Assembly (NCBI GenBank): GCA_026874595.1
Contig: CM049314.1
Coordinates: 52,621,812-52,685,811, forward strand
Direction: 5' to 3'
Origin: Sipunculus nudus
Lineage: Eukaryota; Annelida; Sipuncula; Golfingiida; Sipunculidae
Length of the DNA: 64,000 bases
Part shown: piece after piece, positions 26,681 to 38,556 of the stretch
Layout: each line of letters starts with the position of its first letter
How positions within the stretch are numbered: the stretch's first letter is position 1
Made by a program: the position numbers and the translations under genes
Notes under the pieces: generated by a model
Seen by the model: the letters and a program-made list of their open reading frames with translations, nothing else
Databases searched by the model: none
What the model was told of the DNA's origin: nothing

Positions 26681-29108
26681 TAGCTCAGCTGACTTTCAGT
26701 CATGCTGGGCTATAGTGATGGGTCTTTGTCCGTCGTCCTGCCGTCTGTCCGTCCGGCCGGCCGGCCGTCCGTTAGCAGGGCACAAATCGTAACCGTAGGG
26801 GCTAGGGCCATGAACCCTATGCAGTCTTAGAGGTTATAAAAAGATCTCCTTGCAAACCTGAAATTAGGTCACTGCGACCTATATTCTCGAAGTTATGGGG
26901 TGTGTTTGCACCCCCCAGAAATAACTCTTTGAGACAAAATTTTCATCCCAAACCTTTCATCTTTCACATACAGCTCACCTACCAACAGGGGAAGAACCAT
27001 AATTTTTTTGAGGTCCAAAGGTCAAGGTCACAGGAGCCTCTTCTTTGAAAAGCCTGTGGATGCATTTTAAGCCAACCCTTTCATCCCAATTCTTTGATTT
27101 TTCACATATAGCTCACATACTAAGTTGGAGAAGAATCCTATAGATTTTGAGGTCACAAGGTCAAAGGTCAGGGTCACAGGATCCACTTCTTTGAAAAGGT
27201 TGTGGACACATTTCAAGCTAGACTTTTCATTCCAAACCTTCCAGCACTGATATCGCTTCTCTGCCAACAGGGGAAAAGACCTGTTGATTTTGAGGTCAAA
27301 GGTCAAGTTCACAGCACCCACTTCTTGCGTGGAGTCATTTTCAGGCAAACTTTTCAATCTGTACCTGCCATCTGTCATATATGGCTTACCTACCAATAAG
27401 GGAAGAAGCCTATTGATGTTGAGGTCAAAAAGTCAAAGGTCAAGGTCACAATATTTAATTGTTCTAAATGCTTGTGAGCATATTTCAAGTGTAACTGTTC
27501 AACCCAAACCTTCAGTCTTTCACATATGCCACATCTATGCATCACTCAGTTTGACTCAGACTTCATATTTATGGGTCTTTTTGCTTGAATAAATAACTTA
27601 TTGATTTTGGGGTCAGCTGGTCAGCAGGTTAAAGGTTGCAGGTCAAAGTTATTAACCCATTGGTTGCCAAGTAATTACACCAGATTTAAGTGGTTAGTAG
27701 TTACCCATCATTTAGAAAGAATCCAGTTGATATATGGGCAAAATGCCAAGGTCATAGGTCAGGGATGTTCACAATCACTTATTTTATAGACCATCTCTAT
27801 TTTTCTTGTATATATAACCATCCCACTCCAGCTGGTACATCTCCCTGTGTGGCTGTAATTGTGAGTGAAACTGGTGACATATGACTCCCTTTTGTACCAG
27901 CCTATTAAGTGATAAGGCTCAGTGATAAGTACCTGGTTACTTCATAACAAAAACACTGTTGTCAGAATGCTTCAGCCAGGCATTAAGACTATGAGAATAT
28001 AGTATTAAGGTTTAGCTACTGATTTATAAGATGATGGGAACATTTTGCAGTTTATTTTATGGAATCCTAGCATTAAACTTAGTTTCCTAGATATCTGAAT
28101 ATTTTAATATATATCACCACATATAAAAGCAAGTGTTTGTTCTCATAATATGTGGATGTGTACCTTGATTTAGGATGGCTTTTTGTTTTATTTCAAGACT
28201 CTTAGTCATGCTTTCTGCATTTCTTTTCTTTCAGGTTTGGCAGTTTACCTACCCTGCTGACCCCATTGAAAAGCAGAGTGATAATAAAAAATATCGGACT
28301 TACACTTTTTACAATAGCATATCTATAAATCTGATATGAGGGCCTGGACATGCCTTTTGAATTATTTTGGGCATTCATTACTGGATAATTTGCCCCAGAT
28401 TTGGTCTCTTATTGGAGAATGAGGGATATCAAATGTCATACTTGTCAGAAATCCATTATGTCTGCCAGTTAGCCACCTTAGAAATTCTTTCTTCAGTGCA
28501 GTTTCAGTAATTTTTCTTTAATGTTTGGTCCGATTGAGAGAATGTTTGTTGTCTGATTTCAGACTTGTCAGAAGTCCAATATGGCCACCAGGCAACCATC
28601 TTTAAATTCCTTTTGATCATATTATCTCAAGAACAGTTAAAGTGAATGCAGTTGGATGTATATTTATGTAATCTTGTAAAGGATTGGGTCAAATATTTCT
28701 GAATAAATATTACCATCATTTATAAAAGTGCAGTACAGTTGGCTTGTATTGAATAAAAATTCATACAGAAGCACCTGTTTCTCAATAATTCTTGCATGTA
28801 TTTCCTTGATTTTTGCTTTATATTTTGATCTTATATTTGCCCTTTGTGGTGTTCCTTTGAGACTGACAGGTTTCAAGCAAGCTGTTGGAATAGTTCCTGA
28901 TAGCTTAACAATGATGCATTTTCCTCAGACCATCAATTCACTGTGTTTTAACCAGACATAGGTGATATATATTTCTGTTGTCATAGAAAATTTTCAACAA
29001 ATTGGCAAATTGGTTCTTCAAAATTTGACTGGAAGTTGTGAATCTCAGTCCATGATGTCACAGGTCATGCTTGGCAGCTGAGCGTCATGACCCATGGGTC
29101 ACTTGTTT
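26681..29108 (+). mobile_element. AGCTCAG-family element (subtype 1), nested
   Basis: It starts TTTTAGCTCAGCTGACTTTC, has a CGTCCGGCCGGCCGGCC tract at 26750, and ends CAGCTGAGCGTCATGACC / CATGGGTCACTTG at 29077-29108. Positions 27000-27460 hold divergent units of about 110 bp with AGGTCAAAGGTCAAGGTCAC. The stretch 27800-29030 is AT-rich with no recognised family. No transposase frame was found. Confidence 0.7.
27005..27460 (+). promoter_or_regulatory. Cluster of AGGTCA nuclear-receptor half sites (motif only)
   Basis: Four spaced blocks of directly repeated AGGTCA-like hexamers at about 27010, 27138, 27291 and 27421. Examples are AGGTCACAAGGTCAAAGGTC at 27141 and AGGTCAAAGGTCAAG at 27292, which include DR1 spacing (AGGTCA-A-AGGTCA). 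The hexamer is the consensus half site for many nuclear receptors, and DR1 suits RXR or HNF4 type dimers. The motifs come from the repeat family itself, so they may be passive passengers. No function is shown. Confidence 0.3.
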
Positions 29109-30110
29109 AGCTCAGCTGACTGTAAGTCATCTGAGCTATAGCGATCACCCTTTGTCCGTCGTCCGTCTGTCCGTCTGTCTGTCCGTCCGTCTGTTAACCT
29201 GGCACAAATCATAACCGCTGGACCTAGAAACTTGACACTTTACATTCTGAGAGGTCCATGAAAAATCTCCTTGGAAACTAGAAATGAGGTCTCTGTTACC
29301 CATATCCTTCGAGCTATGGGGCCCCAAAATACCCCCCAGAATAGTCAAAAATTTCATACAAAAACTTCAATATCTCATTAACTACATCACTGACGGTCAT
29401 GATTTTTGGCATACATATTAATCATGAGATGTTCCATCAGTTCCTGCAGACTGGTGGTGCCACCTATATTTTTCGATTTTTTACGAATTTTTTTCTCTAT
29501 TTTTGAGACCAAAAAAAATGTGAACATCTGTTAACAAGGCACAAATCGTAAAGACTGGACCTAGAATCTTCATTCTTTACACACTGAGAGACCTATGAAA
29601 AGTCTCTATGGAAACCAGAAATGAGGTCTCTGTTACCCATATCCTTCGAGCTATGGAGCCCCAAAGTACCCCCAGAATAGTAAAAAATTTCATACAAAAA
29701 CTTCAATATCTCATTAACTACATCACTGATGGTCATGATTTTTGGCATACATATTGATCATGAGGTGTTCCAACTGTTTCTGCAGACTGGGTGCGCCACC
29801 TCTATTTTTTTCAAATTTTTACGAATTTTTAGCTCAGCTGACTGTTAGTCATCTGAGCTATAGTCGTGGTCCTTTGTCCGTCCGTCCGTCCGTTAACAGG
29901 GCACGTTTTAAAACTGTTGGACCTACGTATCCAAAATTATGCATACCATTAGATGTCCCCAAAATCTCCTACCATACCAAAAATTGGGTCATTAGGACTT
30001 CGTTCCTTTGAGATATTAAGGAAAAACCTCCGTTTTCCATAAAAAAAGCCATTGTAACACTTCAAGGCTGCCTAATGTCAAAACCACTGATCTGTTTTTG
30101 ATCATATTTA

Positions 30111-31308
30111 CTGTAAAATCTGTGAAATTTCATACCTCGATGAATTTCGTAAACGGTCTTTCTTCAGTAACCATAATTATTAAAAAGACATGTTAAATTT
30201 CGAACTGCCGATGGTCTGTTACGCCACATTTGACGTTAGCAGGACTGCCGTGAAAATAACACTGACATAACCTCACCCTGTTATCTGGTTTTGAACAAGC
30301 CTACCGGTCCGATTGATGTGATTGCCATGCTATTGACAATTAAAATTAATTATATCTACATCATATAGAATGTAATTTGACTGAAAACTAAGATTTTTGT
30401 TTCAGTGACAATAAAAAAACTTAAAATATCTCCAATGTGAGTTGCTTAATTGTCCGGGATGCGAGCGACACGCCGTGAATAACTGACAGACGTCCATGAA
30501 GTTTGACGGAGGTTGGAAATTGGATAGTCTGGATTAACTCCGTAAATGATCTCAAGACCACTAGCTTTACATGCACCATAAAGGGGGATTTCCGTGTGTA
30601 AGCCAGGTTCAAATTGGTCTCTTTCAAGCAAGCTCAGTGTTCCGGTGTATGTATAGCCAATGTTAATCAGTTTGAAAATTAATGCTTATTTCCATTAAAA
30701 CATTTAAAATAAATATCTTGAATGTCACATCAGAAAGACTCAGTTTCGAGTACCCGGGCTCCGTATCTCCCGACAAACAAGTCCCACGAGATCAAACGGT
30801 ACATCAAAGCGCTGGCAGACGTTCATGAAGTTTAACGGAGGTTGGATATTTGATATTGGATAATCAGGATCAGTTAACTCTTCAAGTGATCTAAAGACCT
30901 CTAGCTTTTTGTGCACTATTAGTGGGGATTTCCATGCGTAAGCCGCCTGAAAAACATTCTTTCCGGGCAAAGCCCCGGATGTCAAGCAAGCATGTACGGG
31001 TGTCAAGCTTCATGACAGGATTAAATCCTTCAGATATACTTTTCAGATTCCTTTTCCAAACTGATTTAATATAAAATAAACAACACAAGTATAGAAAATA
31101 ATGTTTTTATTCATGAAACTTCATGGTTCACACGGATGAATGCAAAATCGGCGAGTGAATACTTGAGGCTCCTATTATCGCCAACTGCCGATGAGGCATC
31201 TTAACTTGTCAAGACCATAATTTTAAAACTGCTGAAATCGACTGTTTAATTTCGGACTTCCACAAATTTAATTATTTTCTTCTGTACAAAATTTCACAGA
31301 TTTTACGG
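30111..31308. mobile_element. 1.2-kb TIR element with TA target duplication
   Basis: The left terminus CTGTAAAATCTGTGAAATTT and right terminus AAATTTCACAGATTTTACGG form a 20-bp inverted repeat with one mismatch, flanked by TA on both sides (TTTA before, TAGT after). The insertion lies inside the subtype 2 element, where sister copies run through CATATTTACC. Inside is a diverged direct repeat of about 200 bp (about 30465-30660 and 30770-31000, sharing TGAAGTTTGACGGAGGTTGG and GGGGATTTCCGTGTGTAAGC-like runs). No transposase frame is present. TA target and TIRs fit a non-autonomous Tc1/mariner- or pogo-type element; the superfamily is not proven. Confidence 0.65.
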
Positions 31309-32340
31309 TAGTATTCATTTGACTGGCTCAGTCCCTGAAATAGTTCTGACTTAATTGTTGCTTCTGAAAGAGAAATCAAACGTTCATGCGTTGTGTCGCA
31401 TTTAGTATCGGTACCGCCATCTTGCGGCAACTCATATAACTAATTTGCCACTATCTGACCCTCTGATTTCATGGACTGGTAATCTTGCCGGTTCCCGGAC
31501 GGTCAGCGCCACACATCACCGCCTCGCTGAACTAAGGTCTTTCCCAGTGACGTCAGCAGTGGTCTTTCCCAGAATCTTTTTCAAAACCAAAATGGTTCAT
31601 TCAGTAATCGCCTATTCCGGGCCTCCAATTGGTTACAAATATTCCCACTTAATTTGTCTTAATAATTTTAGGTCGTCGCTTAAACTGAGTTCGGCGAGAC
31701 TTTATAAAACACTATAACCCTCAGCCTCAGTGTTAACGTTTATCGGACCAGCACTCTTGAAAGTTGGCCTGATTAAACATAATGTAGGCCAAACTCTGGC
31801 TCAGCCAATCAGCGCGAGATATTCAGGTGCACCACTCCACAATGTACCGGCTGATTGAAACGATCACGATTCATGAGTCGCAATTTGACAGTTAATACAC
31901 AGGTTCAGACAAATGCTGCCAGCTGCTCTTGTCATCTCGGCAGAAGGAATTTTACTGGACCTGTCGGTACAAGATTTTTGCGATAGTGTCTACAATATGC
32001 ACTTACATTTGGGCCATGGCCCGTAATATTCGTTAAGCAGAGATATATCATAGAACACGAAGGTTCATGTGTGGACTACCTGAACACATGATTTAAGTGC
32101 GAATGTTACCAAACGGGTCGAGCTGTGGGACCGCTGTTGGCGTTCTCATAGCAACGATGCCACTCACATGAGGCGTGACGGCCTGACATGCAAATGCGGG
32201 GGAATCGTCAGGTCCTCAAAGAGCCTTGTGACGCCTTGATATGCATATATCAGCGATTCACCCTACGGACTTTACAGGGCTTTAGTGATAAGAGCTGGCA
32301 CTGAGTTAAGTCTATCGGTACATGCAATCACGTTTGATTG
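31309..32340. other. Unassigned ~1-kb low-repeat segment inside the nest
   Basis: Less AT-rich than its surroundings, without GTCCGTC tracts or GGCGCCACC blocks, and no second copy elsewhere in the window that I could find. It holds small frames only (one of 90 codons at 31445-31717 without recognisable domain). It could be the interior of the inserted element, captured host DNA, or a part of a longer element. Confidence 0.4.
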
Positions 32341-33900
32341 TAAGCATTTTATAAGTAAACGCAAATACTAAAGCACTGGCAGGGCTAAGTATTCATATTC
32401 TTCCATACATTTTCTATGAAGATACCAAAAATTAGGTCAGTATTAGGTATTATTTTGAAATTATGGGCCCAAATATAATGCAATTTTTAAAAAATCAGGA
32501 AATATATTTACTCACCTAACATGAGAATTGCTGAAGCTGGAGACTTTTTTTCAGGAATATAACTTTATTTAATCAAGATTCAATGGTTTACTCAAAATTA
32601 GATCTGAATTTTGCAAATTTTTCAAGTTATTAGCATAAATAAAAAATCAATACCCTAAATTTTGTCCAACTTTGGCAATGGCACATTTTTTCCCAGTAAG
32701 CACTGTTGATTTAATTTTCACAGCATATATACATAAGGATTTAATCCTTTAAAATCTGAAATTTCATAGGAATTGATTGAAAAGAGTAGCTTTTATTCAA
32801 GTTTTCATACACCATGTCAAGTGTTGTTTACATCTAGCCCACCTAGTAACACAGCCTTCACTTGCATTATGTAACCCACCCCAGGAAGCTTGCCTTGCAA
32901 TGGCCCAGCTTGGCCACTACTAGCAGGCTTCCACTCTGCCCTGCACTCCCCCCCCCCCCAATGGTGCATTAACTAGATGAATATTTTCTGTATTTTCTTT
33001 TATTCTTGGCTATGCTACATTTTTGATTTTGAATTGTACCACCAGGGTTACAATGATTAAATTGCACATTTAATTGTGTCCACAAAGTGGTGTATTGCTA
33101 TGAAAGTGTGGATGTTTATCAGATAAGTAAATTCTTACTTCAGAAGAGTAAAAACTTCACCAGATGTGAAATTGACTATTAATTCCAGTAATAAATTATA
33201 GCTGAGATTGTAATTAGCACAATGATTTTGTTTATATTGTGTGTATATTTTATTTGAAAAGATGTTTTTATTTTATCAAATTTACTGAATCTTTTATTTT
33301 ATTTCAGTGAATAAAATTAAGTATGTACTGAAAACTCCAGTGTGCAAAACTTTAAAATAGTGATTCAAGGAATAATCTTGTAGATGCCATGTTGTGGCAT
33401 TATTTTCTTTTAATTTCAGTTTAAACATTTGTGATTTAAAAATAATAAAATATATGTGTATGCATAATATGACCCAGTATGAGCTACACTCTGGATAAAT
33501 AATGATTGCAACTTAGAATTCTAATATTTTAACTTATATTTTCAGTTTTTTTATTACAAATTTATAAAACTTGTAAATAAAAAAAAATGAATCAGATAAA
33601 AACTGTTAATGGAAAAAGTTGATATGCTTAAAAAATAGGCTTATATATAAACTTAAATGCATTGTTCCCTTGAAAGTGAAATAAAGGTATTAGGCCATTC
33701 TGTCCACTTGCCTGTCCATCCGTAAATTTTTCATATGCATCACAGTATCTCAACACTTTTACTGTTTTTCTTCATGACAGTCTTGTCAGAGTATTAGTTT
33801 GCAATCATATATTTAGAACTTTACTATAACCAAGTAGAAAGGCCTCTTTCCTCTTAGGTTCTCATATGCTTATTTAAATGAAAAACATTACAATAGAATA
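32341..33900. repeat. Interspersed AT-rich repeat, copy 1
   Basis: It shares long stretches with 37555-38500, e.g. AAAAAATCAGGAAATATATT, TAAGATTCAATGG-like runs and AAAATTAGATCTGAAT. Both copies have a C-homopolymer run near the middle (32948 and 38345). Both lie inside subtype 2 AGCTCAG elements, so it may be their normal interior. No coding frame. Confidence 0.6.
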
Positions 33901-35792
33901 TTTTGCATATTTTTCATTTGCAAAAATTTCAAACTTCAGCTGAGCGCCGTGACCCATGGGTCCCTTGTTTTCTCTATTTTTGAGACCTTTTAAGATGTGG
34001 TTATCTGTCAACAGGGTACAAATAGTAACAACTGGACCTAGAATCTTCATTCTTGTCATGCAAGGAGGCCCATGAAAAGTGTCTGTGGAAACCTGAAATT
34101 AGGTCTCTGTTTCCCATATCCTTCAAGCTATAGGACTCCGAAGTATCCCTCAGAATAATGGAAAATTTGATACAAAAGCTGAAGTATCTGAACAATTAAT
34201 GCAGAGATCACCATGATTCTTTGCATGTATATTGACCATTAAGTGTTTTTATTAGTTTCTGCAGACTGGTGGAGCCACCTGTATTTTTTTTAAGTTTACA
34301 CATTTTTTCTCTATTTTTGAAATACATATAAATGCAGACACAATCTTGGCCTGTTGGTTAATTTGTTTGATGCTTCAGTTGAATGGGTATATACTACCAT
34401 TCAGGTGATAAAATTTCCTTTTGCGAATCTCTTCCCAGTCAGCTGAGCGTCATGACCCATGGGTCACTTGTTTAAAATTTCCTCTATTTTTGAGACCTTT
34501 AGATTTGCGGTCATCTATTAACAGAGCACAAATTGTAACAAAAGGACCTAGAATCTCCTACATGACATCCTGAGAGTTCCACAAATGTTCTCAACTAAAC
34601 ATTGATCACCATGGTTCTTTGCATGCATATTGATCCTGGAGTGTTTCATCATTTTCTGAAGACTAGTGGTGTGACCTGGATTTTTTTGGAATTTTTATGC
34701 ATTTTTCTCTATTTCTAGACCATTAAAGATGTGGTCGTTTTTTAACAGGACATTAATCTGAACTGTTGCTCCTAGAATCTTCATACTTGACATCCAGGGA
34801 TGTCCACTTAAAATCTCCTTTGACACCTGAAAATAGGTCTCTGTTACCCATATTCTTCAAGCTATTGGGCTTATAAGTACCCCTCAGAATAATTGAAAAT
34901 TTGATACCAAAGGAGGGCACAAATCATAACCATTTGACCTAAAATCTTCTAATTTGATATGCCAGGAGGTCCAGGAGAAGTCTCCTTGGAAACCTGAAAT
35001 GAAGTCTCTATTACCCATATTCTCTGAGCTATGGGGCTTATATTAAGTACCCCCCAGGATAATTGAAAATTTGGTACCAAAGCAGGGCACAAATCATAAC
35101 TGTTGGACCTAGAATCTTCTGACTTATTATCCTTAAGAGTTCCTCAGAAGTTCTCCTCAGAAACCTGAAATTAGGTCTCTGTGACCTATATTCTACAAGT
35201 TTCAGGGCATAATTTCCAGAAATAATGCAAAATACACAAATTGCCAGATTCTTTTGGAACGGCTGAATGGATTGTCATCAAATTTGGTGTGCTTATGGAA
35301 TCTTATGAACTTAAGCTAATATGCATGAACGATGATACCACCTACATTATCTTAATTAGTTGCCTGTACAAGGACATTTTGTCAACATGTCAGTCAGCTG
35401 AGCATCATATCCCTTGGGTCACTTGTTATCTTAGCTGATCATAAGTCAACTGACCTCTAAGGATGGTCCATTGTCCCTCGTCTGTTTGTCTAAACGTCTG
35501 TCCATCAGTTAGACTGGCACATTTTGAAACTGTTAGACCTATACAAATAAAAAATTCACCATACTGTTAGATGTCCCCAATAATCTCCTACCAAACCTAA
35601 AAATTGGTCACTGCAATGTCATTCCTTCGAGAATTTAAGGAAAAACCTCACATTTCCATTAAAAACCTATTATCATACTTAAGGACTGCCTAATATCAAA
35701 ACCACTTATCTGTTTTTCTTAATATTTACGTGAAGTATTCTTCAATATATATTTTCTATATACATGCTAGAAATTAAGTCTGTTAAGTGTAA

Positions 35793-37543
35793 TTGTATCC
35801 GCCAAAACAGAGTTTTGCGGATACTATGTTTTCAGCTGCACGCCACCGCCGCCGCCGCCGCGTAGGTTTCCGGAGAACTCCTCCGTAACCGCTGGGCGGA
35901 ATTTTACGAAACCCGGGATTATGTTCGGGGCACATGTGAACTGCTGCGCCCCAAATTTGTTTTGACCTCTGACCTTTCCTCTGCGCTCTGCGTCCGTTTG
36001 TCCGTCTGTTTCCACACATAAACCCACATATCTCTGGAACCGTTTGACAGATCAGGAAAATTTTTTCGCACAAATGTAGCCCTTGGAGAGCTTTATAACA
36101 TACACAAAAAATGGTGGCGCCACCTGCAACCATGTTTGCACAGTGTCCATCTGTTCGTGTGCCTTGGGTTAAAATCACTCATATCTCTGCAGTGACTTGA
36201 CTAATTCACCTGAAATTTGGCATGCGTATACATCCTGGATAGCTTTTCTGATTTTGTGACAGGTTGCGCCACCTACATTCACGTTTACGCTGCAGACATC
36301 CAAGCTCATATCTCGGGAACCGTTTGACCGATCAGGAAAATTTTTTTGCACAAATGTAGCCCTTGGAGAGCTTTATAACATACACAAAAAATGGTGGCGC
36401 CACCTGCAACCATGTTTGCACAGTGTCCATCTGTTCGTCTGCCTTGGGTTAAAATCACTCATATCTCTGCAGTGACTTGACTAATTCACCTGAAATTTGG
36501 CATGGGTATACATCCTGGATAGCTTTTCTGATTTTGTGACAGGTGGCGCCACCTACATTCACGTTTACGCTGCAGACATCCAAGCTCATATCTCGGGAAC
36601 TGTTTGACCGATCAGGAAAATTTTTTTGCACAAATGTAGCCCTTGGAGAGCTTTATAACATACACAAAAAATGGTGGCGCCACCTGCAACCATGTTTGCA
36701 CAGTGTCCATCTGTTTGTCTGCCTTGGGTTAAAATCACTCATATCTCTGCAGTGACTTGAGTAATTCACCTGAAATTTGGCATGCGTATACATCCTGGAT
36801 AGCTTTTCTGATTTTGTGACAGGTGGCGCCACCTACATTCACGTTTACACTGCAGACATCCAAGCTCATATCTCGGGAACTGTTTGACCGATCAGGAAAA
36901 TTTTTTTGCACAAATGTAGCTGTTGGGGATCTTTATAACATACGCAAAACTGGTGGTGCCACCTGCAGCCATTTTTGCACAGCTCCTGTCTGTTTGTATG
37001 CCATGAGATAAAATCACTCATATCTCGGCAGTGGTTTGACATATCTGGCTAAAATTTTGCAGGTTTATACATCGCCGACAGCTCTCATGATTTTATGACA
37101 GGCGGAGCCACCTGCATTCTAGTTTATGCAGCAGACATCCAAGCTCATATCTTGGGAACCGTTTGACCGATTGGGCCAAAGTTTTGCATGTGTATAGTTC
37201 TCACATAGCTCTTTATCATACGCAAAACTGGTGCCGACACCTGCAACCATTTTTGCTCAGCGTCCATCTGATTGTCTGCCACGGGCTAAAATCACTCATA
37301 TACATGTAGTGGTTTGACTTATCTGCCTAAAATTTTGCATATGTATACAACTGGGACTGCTTTCTGGATTTTGTGGTGGGGGGGGGGGGCAACCTTCATA
37401 CACAATTTGGCTGCAGACATCCATGCTAATATGCAACACTTCACTCTATTTCCCCTTGCCACTTAATCCATGCCTCACTTCACCCGTTCCACTCTGATTT
37501 AGGCGGATACACGTAGTCACTTGTCGACTACCCGTATTCTAGT
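35793..37543 (+). mobile_element. Hairpin element, GTATCCGCC family, copy 2
   Basis: The 5' hairpin is GTATCCGCCAAAAC-AGA-GTTTTGCGGATAC, followed by a GCCGCC tract at 35845-35860. It has about four tandem units of about 280 bp (units begin near 36005, 36290, 36570 and 36850), each with CGGGAACCGTTTGACCGATC, GCACAAATGTAGCCCTTGGA and two GGCGCCACCT blocks. The 3' end has GGCGGATAC, the hairpin GTAGTCACTTGTCGACTAC, then CCGTATTCTAG and TT. Units are about 95% alike by eye, so this copy looks young. No protein frame: short + strand frames such as 36543-36755 are only repeat. Confidence 0.82.
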
Positions 37544-37554
37544 TTCCTAAAGTT

Positions 37555-38500
37555 ATTGGCCTGAACAATATGGACTTTTTAAAAAATCAGGAAAAATATT
37601 TACTCGCTTAACATGAAACTTATTTTCCAAGTATATAACTTTGTTCAATTAAGATTCAATTGTATACCCAAAATTAGATCTGAATATTGTAATTTTTTAA
37701 GTTATTAGCATTAAAAAATCAGTACCTTAGATTTTGCCCAATTTTATACCATGGCACATTTTTTTCCTTTTAGTACTATTGATTTTATTTTCAAAGCATG
37801 TAAATTTAAGTATTTAATCTGTTTAAATCTGAATTTGAAAATAAAAGCTTGAAGATTAGGCTAGTTATTGATTTTTTTTTCTTTAGGCTCTGTTGTAGTC
37901 ACTTGCCTTGTCCAGATGCAGGCAGTCCACTCCTGGTCACTGGAAGTCAACTATGCCAGGGTTCCTGATTTTTCACAGGTCACTTGGGGAAATCCCCTAC
38001 TGTAACAGGTGTACAGTTATTCTTATATCAACTCCAACTCCAACTTTTAGATAGTAATTATTTTGCAAATTTAAAAGATATATTTTTGTGGTAACAAAAT
38101 AAATATACATTTGTATGCATGATGTGATGTTATCTGACAAGATTAAGATTTATGATGATTCAATTTAGAAATGTGAATCAACTTTTATATTCAGATATAA
38201 ATGTTATTTTGGAAATGTATAGAAATATATACTTATTGTGATAAAAAATGAGGATCTAATACAAACATTTGTTGATTATTTTCCTGCCTCAGCAGAATTG
38301 GAGATGAGGCTTTGTTTGCCATGTATGTATATGCAGAAGTGTTATTCCCACCATCCCCCCCCCCCCAATTTGCTGCCATTGATTCCTTTGCACCCATTCA
38401 CTAGGACATTAGTTTTATTGCAAATGTGTAAAATTTAATTAATTAAAAAAAATAATTGGATTAGAAAAAATAAGATCTAATTGAATCATAATCTTGCCTC
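37555..38500. repeat. Interspersed AT-rich repeat, copy 2
   Basis: Partner of 32341-33900 (shared TTTTTAAAAAATCAGGAAAA and CCCAAAATTAGATCTGAAT-like runs, and a C run at 38345-38357). AT-rich, with no coding frame supported. Confidence 0.6.
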
Positions 38501-38556
38501 AGGAGAAAGGAACATAAAGTGATCAGCTCTGTCTGTCCATCATCTCTCTGTTATCA

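Larger units (their letters stand above)
29829..33970 (+). mobile_element. AGCTCAG-family element (subtype 2), nested
   Basis: The 5' end TTAGCTCAGCTGACTGTTAG is followed by the subtype 2 interior (TGTTGGACCTACG, GATGTCCCCAAAATCTCC, TTAAGGAAAAACCTCC). The 3' end at 33938-33970 is CAGCTGAGCGCCGTGACC / CATGGGTCCCTTGTT. It contains a TA-flanked inverted-repeat element (30111-31308), an unassigned GC-richer stretch (31309-32340) and a copy of another repeat (32341-33900). Confidence 0.72.
29107..34470 (+). mobile_element. AGCTCAG-family element (subtype 1), nested, itself split
   Basis: The 5' hairpin (TTTAGCTCAGCTGACTGTAA...CATCTGAGCTATAG) abuts the 3' end of the preceding element. A GTCCGTC tract follows, then two tandem interior copies of about 390 bp (GGCACAAATC, GAGGTCTCTGTTACCC, CATCAGTTCCTGCAGACTGG). 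It is interrupted at about 29829 by a subtype 2 element and resumes at 33972 with TCTCTATTTTTGAGACC. The 3' end is at 34438-34470. Confidence 0.75.
26335..35428 (+). mobile_element. AGCTCAG-family element (subtype 1), outer shell of a nest
   Basis: The 5' end at 26335 (TTAGCTCAGCTGACGGAAAG...CAGCTGAGCTATTG) and the first 350 bp are intact. The element breaks at CCCTTTGTTTTT (about 26680) and resumes at about 34471 with AAAATTTCCTCTATTTTTGA, where family members normally continue. The 3' end is CAGCTGAGCATCATATCC with CTTGGGTCACTTGTT at 35396-35428. Two further elements (26681-29108 and 29107-34470) sit in the gap side by side. The order of 5' and 3' termini is fully bracket-balanced, so this is the oldest insertion here. 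Its own length would be about 1.3 kb. Confidence 0.7.

Noticed and set aside
30421-31088. Small minus-strand frames inside the 1.2-kb TIR element as a transposase
   Set aside because: Frames are under 90 codons, overlap an internal duplication and show no DDE motif.
31309-32340. tRNA or other structured RNA in the GC-richer stretch
   Set aside because: I found no cloverleaf with the conserved T-loop and D-loop bases on either strand by eye.
35783-36178. 131-codon minus-strand frame and similar frames in the GTATCCGCC elements
   Set aside because: They cover repeat units with GGCGCCACC blocks, recur in every copy with frame breaks and have no known domain.
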